This document shows, one piece after another, positions 7,945 through 16,034 of a stretch of DNA of 64,000 bases. The notes beneath the pieces are model-generated. The model had not been told where the DNA came from, did not search any database, and saw nothing but the letters and a program-made list of their open reading frames with translations. A program made the translations under genes and the position numbers. Numbering within the stretch: position 1 is the first letter of the stretch; the number at the start of each line of letters is the position of its first letter. Source of the DNA: Luteitalea sp. (GTDB taxonomy: Bacteria > Acidobacteriota > Vicinamibacteria > Vicinamibacterales > Vicinamibacteraceae); the NCBI GenBank assembly GCA_009377605.1, contig WHTT01000006.1, positions 1 to 64,000 on the forward strand, written 5' to 3'.

Positions 7945-9309
7945 CCGCACCAGACCCTGTCCCTCGCGCACGGTAATCGCTTGGTTCGCCGGGACGTTCT
8001 CGAGTCGGTCAATCGTGCCGCTCGGCCAACGCACCTCGACCGAGTCCGCGCGATCGCTCGTGCCGAGCCCGAAATGGAGGCGCGGATCGTGAGCTGATTG
8101 GTAACTGCCACCGCCGGTTCGCTGGTCGCGCTGGTCGAGCCCGTTGGCTCTCACCACCACGCTGGCGCCAATCCCGTCGCGATTGGACTTGACGCCAACG
8201 AGACGCACTTGCAGCCAGCTCCGTTGATTGCCGCCGTCATTGCGCAGGAGCTCCGCCTGATCGCCGTTGTTGCTGACCAGGACATCCTCGTCTCCGTCGT
8301 TGTCGTAGTCGCCGAACGCCGCTGCACGACTGACCTTCGCGCGCGACAGGTCCGGGCCAAGCTGCCTCGTCACGTTGCGAAAGTGGCCCCCCAGGTTGCG
8401 AAAGATGAGCTTCGGCTCGGCGTAGGTGGTCTTCGCATGAAAGAGCTCGATGTTATCCATGACATGTCCGTTCACGACGAAGACGTCCAGCCGGCCATCG
8501 TTGTCGTAGTCGACGAAGCGGGTGCCGAACCCGCTGGTCTGAAACGTCTCGTAACCGAGCTTCGTGGAGAACACGACGTCTTCGAACGTGCCATCTCCGC
8601 GATTCCGGTACAGGGTCATCGTCTGGCCGCGATACTTGTTCGGATGACAGTACGCGCGGTAGCCGGGGCGTCGCTCACCGCAGTACAGGTTCGTTTCTGG
8701 CGTCCAATCGAGATAGTTCACCACGATGAGATCGAGCCGTCCATCGTTGTCGTAGTCGAACCAGGCGCCGCTCGACCCCCACTTATCTCGATTGGCGACA
8801 CCCGCGCGATCGGTGACATCGGTGAAGGAGCCGTCACCGTCGTTGCGATAGAGAATGGACCGTCGGTAACCCACGACAAAGAGGTCCTGATCGCCGTCGT
8901 TGTCGTAATCTCCTACGGCAACGCCCATGCCGAACAGTCCTTCCGCTGCGACGCCGGCCCGCGCGGTCACGTTCGAAAACGTTCCGTCGCCGTTGTTCCG
9001 AAACAGGGCGCTGCGCAGTGGCTGGTCGGGCTGGTACACCTTCGTGGGGGCGCTGTTCACCAGATACGCATCGAGCCAACCATCCTCATCGAAGTCGATC
9101 CAAGCCGCGCCCGCGCCCATCGTCTCGATCAGGTATTTCTCGGGCGATGCGGCGTTGTCGTGCCGAAATGTCAGGCCCGAGCGCGCAGCGACGTCGACGA
9201 ACCGCAACTGTGCTCGGTTGGTCCCTGGCGCGGGAGCGGCTGCAAATGACAAGGCGAGTATGCCGCATGCGACCCCCGCCGCATGGTGCGCCGGCGCGAC
9301 GGTGCTCAT
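7888..9309 (-). CDS. CRTAC1-family FG-GAP/VCBS protein with ASPIC/UnbV domain
   Basis: 473 residues. An N-terminal hydrophobic segment (about 10-28) is probably a signal peptide. FG-GAP/VCBS repeats follow with DxDxDG motifs (IDFDEDGWLDAY, GDYDNDGDQDLF, FDYDNDGRLDLI, VDYDNDGRLDVF, GDYDNDGDEDVL), then an ASPIC/UnbV domain (SWLQVRLVGVKSNRDGIG to SVEVRWPSGT). The family-like sequence ends at AITVREG; the last ~22 residues (QGLVRTPRRGVRPTP onward) are encoded by palindromic repeat DNA and are Arg/Pro-rich. The ATG overlaps the stop of the upstream TPR gene as ATGA (9309-9306), which suggests translational coupling. The role is unknown; it is likely an exported beta-propeller partner of the adjacent TPR proteins. 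Confidence 0.88.
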   Translation of the reverse strand: MSTVAPAHHAAGVACGILALSFAAAPAPGTNRAQLRFVDVAARSGLTFRHDNAASPEKYLIETMGAGAAWIDFDEDGWLDAYLVNSAPTKVYQPDQPLRSALFRNNGDGTFSNVTARAGVAAEGLFGMGVAVGDYDNDGDQDLFVVGYRRSILYRNDGDGSFTDVTDRAGVANRDKWGSSGAWFDYDNDGRLDLIVVNYLDWTPETNLYCGERRPGYRAYCHPNKYRGQTMTLYRNRGDGTFEDVVFSTKLGYETFQTSGFGTRFVDYDNDGRLDVFVVNGHVMDNIELFHAKTTYAEPKLIFRNLGGHFRNVTRQLGPDLSRAKVSRAAAFGDYDNDGDEDVLVSNNGDQAELLRNDGGNQRSWLQVRLVGVKSNRDGIGASVVVRANGLDQRDQRTGGGSYQSAHDPRLHFGLGTSDRADSVEVRWPSGTIDRLENVPANQAITVREGQGLVRTPRRGVRPTPRSANAPYQ

Positions 9310-10878
9310 CGCCTGCCCTCGCGCACAATCCTGAGCAAGCCGCTCCGTGTGAGCTCGTCGCGGTCGTCCGCCTTTATGTCGCGCACTTTTGCGAACAGCT
9401 CGTTCGCCTCGCGGGTCTTCCCTTGGCGACGATAGACTTGCGCCAGTTGGTAACTCGTCGCCGCGTTGTCCGGATCAAGAGCCAGCGCTTGTTTCAAGTG
9501 CTCGAGCGCCTCGTCCAGTCTGTCATTGCGCTGCAGCATCTTGGCGAGGAGCAGGTGCGCCTGCAGGAGATCCGGCTGCAGGTCGACGGCGCTGTTCAGA
9601 GCCTGGAGCGCCTCGATTTCCTCCTTCGAGCCGGGCTGGGCCCCCGAGCGGTACAAGGCTTCGCCGAGGAACCAGCTCGCGAGCGCATCATCGGGGCTGC
9701 GGCGGCGCCGCGCTCGGAGCGTGGCGACGGCTTCGGGAGTGCGCCCCATTTGGAGATAGACCAAGCCGAGCGCGACATACGAGAGTCCATCATCCGGGGA
9801 TCGCGTGGCGGCCTCGTCGAAGGAGGACTGGGCCGTCTGAAAATCGCCCTTCATGGCGAGGACAATGCCCCGTTGGCGCAGAAGTCTCGCCGAGCGCGGT
9901 GACGCCGATGTCGGCGATCTCCAGTGCAAGCTCGAGATTCTCGTGGTCCAGACAGAGGGCGATGAGATCGACGTAGTGCGTCTCGCCGGCTGGATCGATC
10001 TCGATGGCGGCGCGCAATGCGTCGTACGCCTGCTGGGTCTCGCCGGTCGCTTCATACGCGCGCGACAGCAGGTTGTAGACCTCTGGGGTCCGGCGCCCAT
10101 TTTCGACGAGATCTCGAAGGGTCTGCACTGCCGCCGCCGGCTGCTCGCCCCGAAGCCTGGCGAGCGCGAGGTTGAAGCCGACGTCGTAGTTGTCAGGAGA
10201 GGCGGCAAGCACACTTTCAAAACGCGTCGCGGCCGCGGAGAATTCTTCCATCTCCACGAGCAATCGAGCCGCTTCTCGATCGATGGTGGGATCGTCGGTA
10301 GGCAACGTCGCCAGCGCCGATACCGCCTCCTCGGGGCGACCGACGCGTTGGTAGCTGCGCGCGAGCTTCAACACCAGTGCTGGATCTCCGCGCTCGAAGA
10401 TGCGGCTCTGTTCGTAGTGCTCGACAGCTCCTTGGAAATCGTCCGCGTCGAAGGCCGCTTCCGCCAGGACGAGATGCGCGACACGGTCGTCCGGCACGGC
10501 CTTCAGCAATTCCCGGAAGTGCGCCACCGCCTCGTCCGCTCGCCCGAGCGACATCTCGTTGACAGCCAGATTCTTCAGCGCGGGATGAAAGGTGGGGGCG
10601 AGGGCGACCGCCTTCGCGAACTGTGCGTGCGCCTCCTCTCTCCGGCCGCTCGACGAGAGCGCGATGCCCAGCAGGTTCAACGCTCGCACCTCGTCTGGAG
10701 AGCGCGCCAACGTGGCTTCCAGGATCTCGATGGCGCTGGTCCAGCGCTCTTCTCGGATGTGATTGGCAGCCTGCTGCAACGGATCAGGCTGCGCCGACGT
10801 GACGACCGCAAACGCGCATGAACAGAGCGCAACGAGGATCGCGTACGGTCGGGGCGGCCTCGAAACGACCTGTGTCAC
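9306..10878 (-). pseudogene. Exported TPR protein interrupted by one frameshift
   Basis: The first part (10878 to about 9888) has a signal peptide (ILVALCSCAFAVVTSAQ) and about nine TPR units. It reads properly up to IADIGVTALGE and then slips into a short nonsense tail that stops at 9790. The continuing TPR sequence (LLRQRGIVLAMKGDFQ onward, four more repeats to 9306) is in another frame that overlaps it. Dropping one base around 9883-9892 restores a single protein of ~523 residues. It may be a recent mutation or a sequencing error; because the downstream gene is coupled through ATGA to the restored frame, I favour an error or very recent lesion. The gene heads the TPR-CRTAC1-TPR operon. Confidence 0.75.
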
Positions 10879-10938
10879 ATCGTGCTCCTTCGTCCGACGA
10901 GTCTACCACTCGATGTCGTGGCACAGCAGACGCTGCAC

Positions 10939-10968
10939 TTGACAGGGCAGTCGCCCGTAGGCTACCGT
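10939..10968 (+). promoter_or_regulatory. Predicted promoter of the TonB receptor/sulfatase operon
   Basis: TTGACA at 10939-10944 and TACCGT at 10963-10968 are separated by 18 bases. The receptor gene at 28880 has the same layout (TTGACA, 18 bases, TACTGT), with the same operator 13-15 bases further on. The match between two loci is what makes this call credible. Confidence 0.55.
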
Positions 10969-10981
10969 CCCCTCACCGAGA

Positions 10982-11011
10982 ATGACATCGATATCATGAC
11001 ATCGCTGTCCA
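10982..11011 (+). promoter_or_regulatory. Tandem operator, copy 1 (upstream of TonB receptor)
   Basis: Site 1 is ATGACATCGATATCAT (10982-10997). Site 2, overlapping it by two bases, is ATGACATCGCTGTCCA (10996-11011). Both have the central CG usual for LacI-family operators. The same two-site arrangement stands before the TonB receptor at 28880 and the sulfatase at 29084. It lies just downstream of the predicted transcription start, where a bound repressor would block elongation. Confidence 0.75.
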
Positions 11012-11041
11012 CCCTGCGGGCGAGGGCAAGGAGAGGGAGAG

Positions 11042-14000
11042 ATGCGTTCCAGACGATCGGTGTTCGCGCTCGTGCTGCTTTCGCAGATGCTCGTTGCGAC
11101 CTCTGCGTGGGCGCAGGGCGCCGAAGCCACGATCAGCGGCTTTGTCACGGACGATACCGGAGCGGTCCTGCCCGGTGTCACGGTGGCGGCCACCCATGTC
11201 GGGACACAGCAGCAGGTGGTGGGCGTCACCAACGAGCAAGGCTTCTACGTCCTGCAGCCGGTGCCTATCGGCGCATACGTGGTGGAGGCCGTGCTCGAAG
11301 GGTTCGGGACCTATCGTCGTGAAGGGGTCACCGTCACCACGCAGGCACGGGTTGGCCTGGATATCACGCTAGACGTCGGCGGCATGGAAGACACCGTGAC
11401 CGTCAACGCGCAGCTGCCGCTCCTCGAGTCGCGATCGTCAGAGGTGGGCCAGCTGATCGAGTCCCGTGCCGTGGAGAGCATGCCGCTGGGCGATCGGCGC
11501 TCCATGAACCTGATCCGGATGACCGGAGCCGCGGTGTTCGTGAGCTACGACACGGGCGCCAAGCCGAACTTCAGCCTGGCGGGCGGTCGCACGCAAAGCC
11601 AATCCTTCTTGATCGACGGCGGCACCGGCCAGAACATGCGGCTGGGGATCGGCCAGGTGGATGTCGACCCGCCCGTCGAAACAGTGCAAGAAGTCCGCGT
11701 GCTGAGTAACAACTACTCGGCAGAGTTTGGCGGGTCGGCGGGTGGCGTCATCACGGCCACCACCAAATCGGGGACCAACACGTTCCGCGGCGTCGGCTTC
11801 GAGTACTTCCGCCACGACGGCCTCGACGCGGCCGGCTTCTTCGCGCCTTTCGTCGATGGCAGCAAGCAAAAAGAGCCACTCCGCTACAACGTCTATGGGG
11901 GCACGCTGGGCGGCCCTATCGTGCCCGACCGCACGTTTTTCTTCTTCTCCTATGAAGGATCGCGGAGAAAGTTCGGGGAGACGCGCACACTGACGGTTCC
12001 CACCACGCTCCAGCGGCGCGGCGACTTCTCGGAGACCGTAAGCGCCAGCGGTGATCAGATCACGGTCTACGACCCGCAGACGACAATGCCGAGTGGAGCG
12101 CGGAGGCCGTTTGCCGGTAACGTCATTCCCTCCGACCGCCTCGATCCGGTGGCGCTCCGGTTGATGGATTTCTATCCGCTGCCGAATCGTCCGCCCGACA
12201 ACCCGAGCGGTGCCAACAACTTCAGTGCGAACGCGACCGACCGGCTCGAGCGCGACAACTATCTGATCAAGATCGATCACGCGCTCACCAGCCGCGACAA
12301 GATCACCGGGCGTTATCTCTACAACAGCGACAATCGGTTTCCGGGGAGCGTGCTGCCAGAGTCGGCAGCGGACACGGCGAGCGATGCGCTGCGCCACCAG
12401 AACTACCTCTACGTCAGCCACACACGCACCTTTGGCAACGCGGTCAACGAGCTCCGCTATACGTACGCCAACCGTATCAACCACACGACGTCGCCCGGGC
12501 TCGGGGGCGGCTGGCCGTCGCAACTCGGCCTGCAGGGCGTCTCGGACGAAGCGTTCCCCCGCTTTTCGGTCGCCGGCTTCGCGCCGCTCGGCGCCACGAA
12601 CCACGAGCGGCGCCAGTTTCCAATCGAGCAGCATCAGTTCACCGACACGCTGTCCTACGTGCGCGGCCGACACACCTGGAAGACGGGCTTCGAAGTACGG
12701 CCCTCGCTCAACTACGAGGTCAACCGTCCGTCGGTCTCGGGGAACTTCAGCTTTACCACGCAGCCAACTGGGCTCCCTGGCCAAAGCGGAACGGGGTATG
12801 GATTGGCCAGCCTCCTGCTCGGCTTCCCGAACAGCGTCTCGGTGCGCGAGACGGAGGTGCTCGACCGCTCGAGCTGGTATCTCGCGGCATTTCTGCAAGA
12901 TGACTGGACCGTGAGCCGCAATCTCACGATCAACCTCGGTGTGCGGTGGGAGGTAGACACGCCGATCAAAGACAAGAACCAGCGCATGAACAGCTTCGAC
13001 CCTGAGGCCATCAATCCGGTCTCGGGCACGCCCGGCGTCGTGCGCTTCGCCGGCGTCGATGGCTGGAGCGATCTCCCCTACGAGACCGACTGGAACAACT
13101 TCGGTCCACGCTTTGGGTTCGCGTGGCGTCCCTTCGGGCTGGAGGGAACTGTCGTGCGTGGCGGCGCCGGCATCTTCTATGCGCATCCGTTCGATCATGG
13201 CGCGCCGAGCTCTGCGTCGCTCGGCTTCGAACGATCGGCGAGCCTGTCCACACCCGATAACGGTCTGACCGCACCGTTCTATTTGGCTGACGGCGTGCCG
13301 CCGCTCGAAGCGGGCGATGCGCCGCGCGACGAGCGGTTCGGCGCCGTGCCGGTCGGCGCGCCTACCACCACGGCGGTTACCTTCTTCGAGCCGGACCGAG
13401 AGACCGGCTACGCCCAGCAATTCAACCTCGGCCTCCAGCGGGAGCTTCCAGGCCGCATCGTCCTCGAGGCGGCGTACGTGGGGAATATCTCCCGGAAGCT
13501 GCCGGGACAGAACCTCCCGATCAACCAAATCCCGCCCGAGATGCTGGAGCCCGGTGTGACGCAGAGCGACCGTCCCTTTCCGCAGTTTTCCAACGTGACG
13601 ATCGTGCTGCCATCCATTGGCCGCTCCGACTATCATGCGGGCACGCTCCGTGTGGAGAGGCGGTTCGACAGTGGGTTCAGCTTGCTCGGCACCTACACCT
13701 ACGCTCGCTTCGACAGCGATACGGACATGGGAGGGCAGGACCTGGGCGATGTCGGCGTGTACTCCGACTTCTACAACCGACAGGCCGACTACGGACCGTC
13801 AGGCAACGACATCCGACGCCGCCTGACGATCAGTAGCGTGTACGAGCTGCCCATCGGGCCAGGCAAGCGCTGGCTGGGCTCCGGCTGGCTTGGCCAGGTC
13901 ATCGGTGGCTGGTCGGTCGGTCTGCTGGGAACCTTCCAATCAGGGCCGCCGTTCTCGGTCACGACCCAGACGAATACCACGAATGCGTTTTCCGCAGGCG

Positions 14001-14347
14001 CGCTGCGAGCGAACATGGTTGGTGAACCCGAGCTTCCGGCCGACGAGCGCTCGATCACTCGCTGGTTCGACACCGAGGCCTTCGCCCAGCCAGCAGCGCT
14101 GACGTTCGGGAACAGCCCACGTGGCCTGCTTCGCGGCGACGGTATCATCAACTTCGATCTGTCTCTCGCCAAGAGCGTGGCGCTCGGCGGCGAGCGTGTC
14201 TTGCAAGCTCGCGTCGAGCTGTTCAACATGTTCAACCACCCGAACTTCGAAATCCCGGGCAACGTCCTTGGCGCGCCGGGCTTCGGCGTGGTCTCGAGCG
14301 CTGGACCCGCACGAACCGTGCAGCTTGGTCTACGCTTTGCCTTCTAG
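11042..14347 (+). CDS. TonB-dependent receptor with carboxypeptidase-like regulatory domain
   Basis: 1101 residues. The start ATG follows a long purine-rich ribosome-binding stretch (AAGGAGAGGGAGAG). A signal peptide ending near TSAWAQG precedes a carboxypeptidase-regulatory-like beta-sandwich (about 28-110: GFVTDDTGAVLPGVTV to GFYVLQPVPIGAYVVEA). The plug domain (about 125-240) follows with FLIDGG and NNYSAEFGGSAGGVI, then a large barrel ending LGLRFAF with terminal Phe. It imports a bulky ligand across the outer membrane using TonB energy. The next gene, nine bases on, is a sulfatase, so a sulfated glycan or oligosaccharide is a reasonable inferred substrate. Its operator is shared with the receptor at 28880. 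Confidence 0.92.
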   Translation: MRSRRSVFALVLLSQMLVATSAWAQGAEATISGFVTDDTGAVLPGVTVAATHVGTQQQVVGVTNEQGFYVLQPVPIGAYVVEAVLEGFGTYRREGVTVTTQARVGLDITLDVGGMEDTVTVNAQLPLLESRSSEVGQLIESRAVESMPLGDRRSMNLIRMTGAAVFVSYDTGAKPNFSLAGGRTQSQSFLIDGGTGQNMRLGIGQVDVDPPVETVQEVRVLSNNYSAEFGGSAGGVITATTKSGTNTFRGVGFEYFRHDGLDAAGFFAPFVDGSKQKEPLRYNVYGGTLGGPIVPDRTFFFFSYEGSRRKFGETRTLTVPTTLQRRGDFSETVSASGDQITVYDPQTTMPSGARRPFAGNVIPSDRLDPVALRLMDFYPLPNRPPDNPSGANNFSANATDRLERDNYLIKIDHALTSRDKITGRYLYNSDNRFPGSVLPESAADTASDALRHQNYLYVSHTRTFGNAVNELRYTYANRINHTTSPGLGGGWPSQLGLQGVSDEAFPRFSVAGFAPLGATNHERRQFPIEQHQFTDTLSYVRGRHTWKTGFEVRPSLNYEVNRPSVSGNFSFTTQPTGLPGQSGTGYGLASLLLGFPNSVSVRETEVLDRSSWYLAAFLQDDWTVSRNLTINLGVRWEVDTPIKDKNQRMNSFDPEAINPVSGTPGVVRFAGVDGWSDLPYETDWNNFGPRFGFAWRPFGLEGTVVRGGAGIFYAHPFDHGAPSSASLGFERSASLSTPDNGLTAPFYLADGVPPLEAGDAPRDERFGAVPVGAPTTTAVTFFEPDRETGYAQQFNLGLQRELPGRIVLEAAYVGNISRKLPGQNLPINQIPPEMLEPGVTQSDRPFPQFSNVTIVLPSIGRSDYHAGTLRVERRFDSGFSLLGTYTYARFDSDTDMGGQDLGDVGVYSDFYNRQADYGPSGNDIRRRLTISSVYELPIGPGKRWLGSGWLGQVIGGWSVGLLGTFQSGPPFSVTTQTNTTNAFSAGALRANMVGEPELPADERSITRWFDTEAFAQPAALTFGNSPRGLLRGDGIINFDLSLAKSVALGGERVLQARVELFNMFNHPNFEIPGNVLGAPGFGVVSSAGPARTVQLGLRFAF

Positions 14348-14355
14348 GAGACGTG

Positions 14356-15852
14356 ATGACATCACAGCGAAGTGTGAGCTGCGTGTTGTGCCACTGTCTG
14401 GCGGTGGCATTGCTGGCAATGATCGGTGTGGCCGGCGCAAGCCGTGCGCGGCTGGATGCCAGCGCTGCTCGCCCGCAAGATGCGCCATCGGAGGAGCGGC
14501 CAAACATTCTGCTCGCTATCGCGGACGACTGGTCGTGGCCTCATGCCAGCGCGTACGGTGACAAGGCCATCTCCACACCGGTCTTCGATCGTGTGGCGCG
14601 CGAAGGCGCACTGTTCAGCAACGCGTTTACGGCGGCGCCATCGTGCACGCCCTCTCGCGCCGCCATCCTCACCGGCCAATATTCGCATCGGCTCGCCGAG
14701 GGCGCCAACCTGCACGGATTTCTGCCGTCCCGCTTTCCAGTCTATCCGGACCTTCTCGAGGAGGCGGGCTACTACGTTGGCTACACACGAAAGGGGTGGG
14801 GACCTGGCCGATTCGAGCCCGGCGGCCGTACGCGCAACCCTGCTGGCACGCAGTTCGAGGATTTCGCAGCGTTCTTGGCGAGCAGGCCCTCGAAGCAGCC
14901 GTTTGTGTTCTGGTTCGGGAGTCAGGATCCGCACAGACCCTATGAGGAAGGATCCGGCGCCGCAGCCGGGATCGACCTGGATCGGATCGAGGTGCCTCCT
15001 CATCTGCCGGACACGCGCGAGGTGCGAAGCGACCTGGCGGATTACCTCGCCGAAGTGCAACGATTCGACCGCGAGGTCGGTGAGATCCTCGAGCGACTCG
15101 AATCGGCTGGTGAGCTCGACAACACGCTCGTCGTGATCACCTCTGACAATGGGATGCCGTTCCCACGTTCGAAGGCCAACGTGTACGACGCCGGCGCTCG
15201 TATGCCGCTGGCCATCCGATGGCCGGGCAAGGTCAAGGCAGGCGCGACGGTCGATGGCTTCGTCAACCTGTCCGATCTCGCGCCGACGTTTCTGGCCGCC
15301 GCGGGGCTCGAGCCGCCGGACGAGATGACCGGTCGCAGCCTGCTCACCCTTGCAGAAGGAAAAGACGAGGCAGATCGCGACCACGTCTTCGTCGAGCGCG
15401 AGCGCCACGCACAGGTACGTAAGGGGGATCTCTCGTATCCGATGCGCGCCGTACGGACCAGCGACTGGCTCTACATTCGCAATCTTCGCCCCGACCGGTG
15501 GCCGGCTGGCGATCCAGAGATGTACTTCTCCGTGGGCCCCTTCGGGGACATCGATGGTGGACCGACCAAGCAGATCCTCTTGGATGGGCGAGACGACCCA
15601 GCGTTCTCTCGCTTCTTTCACCTCGCCACGGACAAGCGCCCGGCGGAAGAGTTCTACGACCTTCGATCGGATCCCGGCCAGCTCCGCAACGTCGCCGACG
15701 ATCCCACGCACGCCAAAGAAAAGGCGCGGCTGCGCGCACTCCTCGACGACTGGATGCGCAGCACCGGTGATCCTCGTGCGACCAGCGACGATGACCGGTG
15801 GGATCGGTATCCGTACTATGGCGGTCCGGCCAAGCCCGTCAAGGGTGAATAG
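14356..15852 (+). CDS. Family S1 sulfatase, N-sulfoglucosamine sulfohydrolase-like
   Basis: 498 residues. The start is the ATG at 14356, preceded by GGAG five bases upstream and nine bases after the receptor stop, so it is one operon with the receptor. A signal-like hydrophobic segment (about 10-28) implies export. The metal-binding start of the fold is ILLAIADDWS (Asp57, Asp58). The formylglycine motif C97-T-P-S-R is intact and followed by AAILTGQYS. Later metal and substrate motifs include SQDPHRPY and VVITSDNGMPFP. The arrangement resembles heparan N-sulfatase-type members of the S1 family; exact specificity cannot be fixed by eye. No sulfatase-maturating enzyme is in the window. Confidence 0.88.
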   Translation: MTSQRSVSCVLCHCLAVALLAMIGVAGASRARLDASAARPQDAPSEERPNILLAIADDWSWPHASAYGDKAISTPVFDRVAREGALFSNAFTAAPSCTPSRAAILTGQYSHRLAEGANLHGFLPSRFPVYPDLLEEAGYYVGYTRKGWGPGRFEPGGRTRNPAGTQFEDFAAFLASRPSKQPFVFWFGSQDPHRPYEEGSGAAAGIDLDRIEVPPHLPDTREVRSDLADYLAEVQRFDREVGEILERLESAGELDNTLVVITSDNGMPFPRSKANVYDAGARMPLAIRWPGKVKAGATVDGFVNLSDLAPTFLAAAGLEPPDEMTGRSLLTLAEGKDEADRDHVFVERERHAQVRKGDLSYPMRAVRTSDWLYIRNLRPDRWPAGDPEMYFSVGPFGDIDGGPTKQILLDGRDDPAFSRFFHLATDKRPAEEFYDLRSDPGQLRNVADDPTHAKEKARLRALLDDWMRSTGDPRATSDDDRWDRYPYYGGPAKPVKGE

Positions 15853-16034
15853 CGCCCGCGCACGCACTTCGCCACGTGCTCGGCGGTCCGAGGCAGGACC
15901 TCCTGAGCCGTAGACTTCCTGTATTCTGTTGGCCGTCGCGCTGGTCGCCTCCAGCCCGGCTCTGCGCGCGTCAAAGGTCGATCCGACCTTGGTCTTGCGT
16001 CGGGAGCAGGGGGCTCTGAGACGCGCATGTGCCC

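Noticed and set aside
10906-10925. A fourth copy of the tandem operator (CGATGTCGTGG) before the TPR operon
   Set aside because: Only one half-site resembles the motif and the dyad is not maintained.
11438-13636. A 732-codon open frame on the minus strand within the TonB receptor gene
   Set aside because: It is a shadow of GC-rich codon bias: it lies wholly antisense to an excellent receptor gene, is Arg/Glu-rich without any domain, and has no start context.
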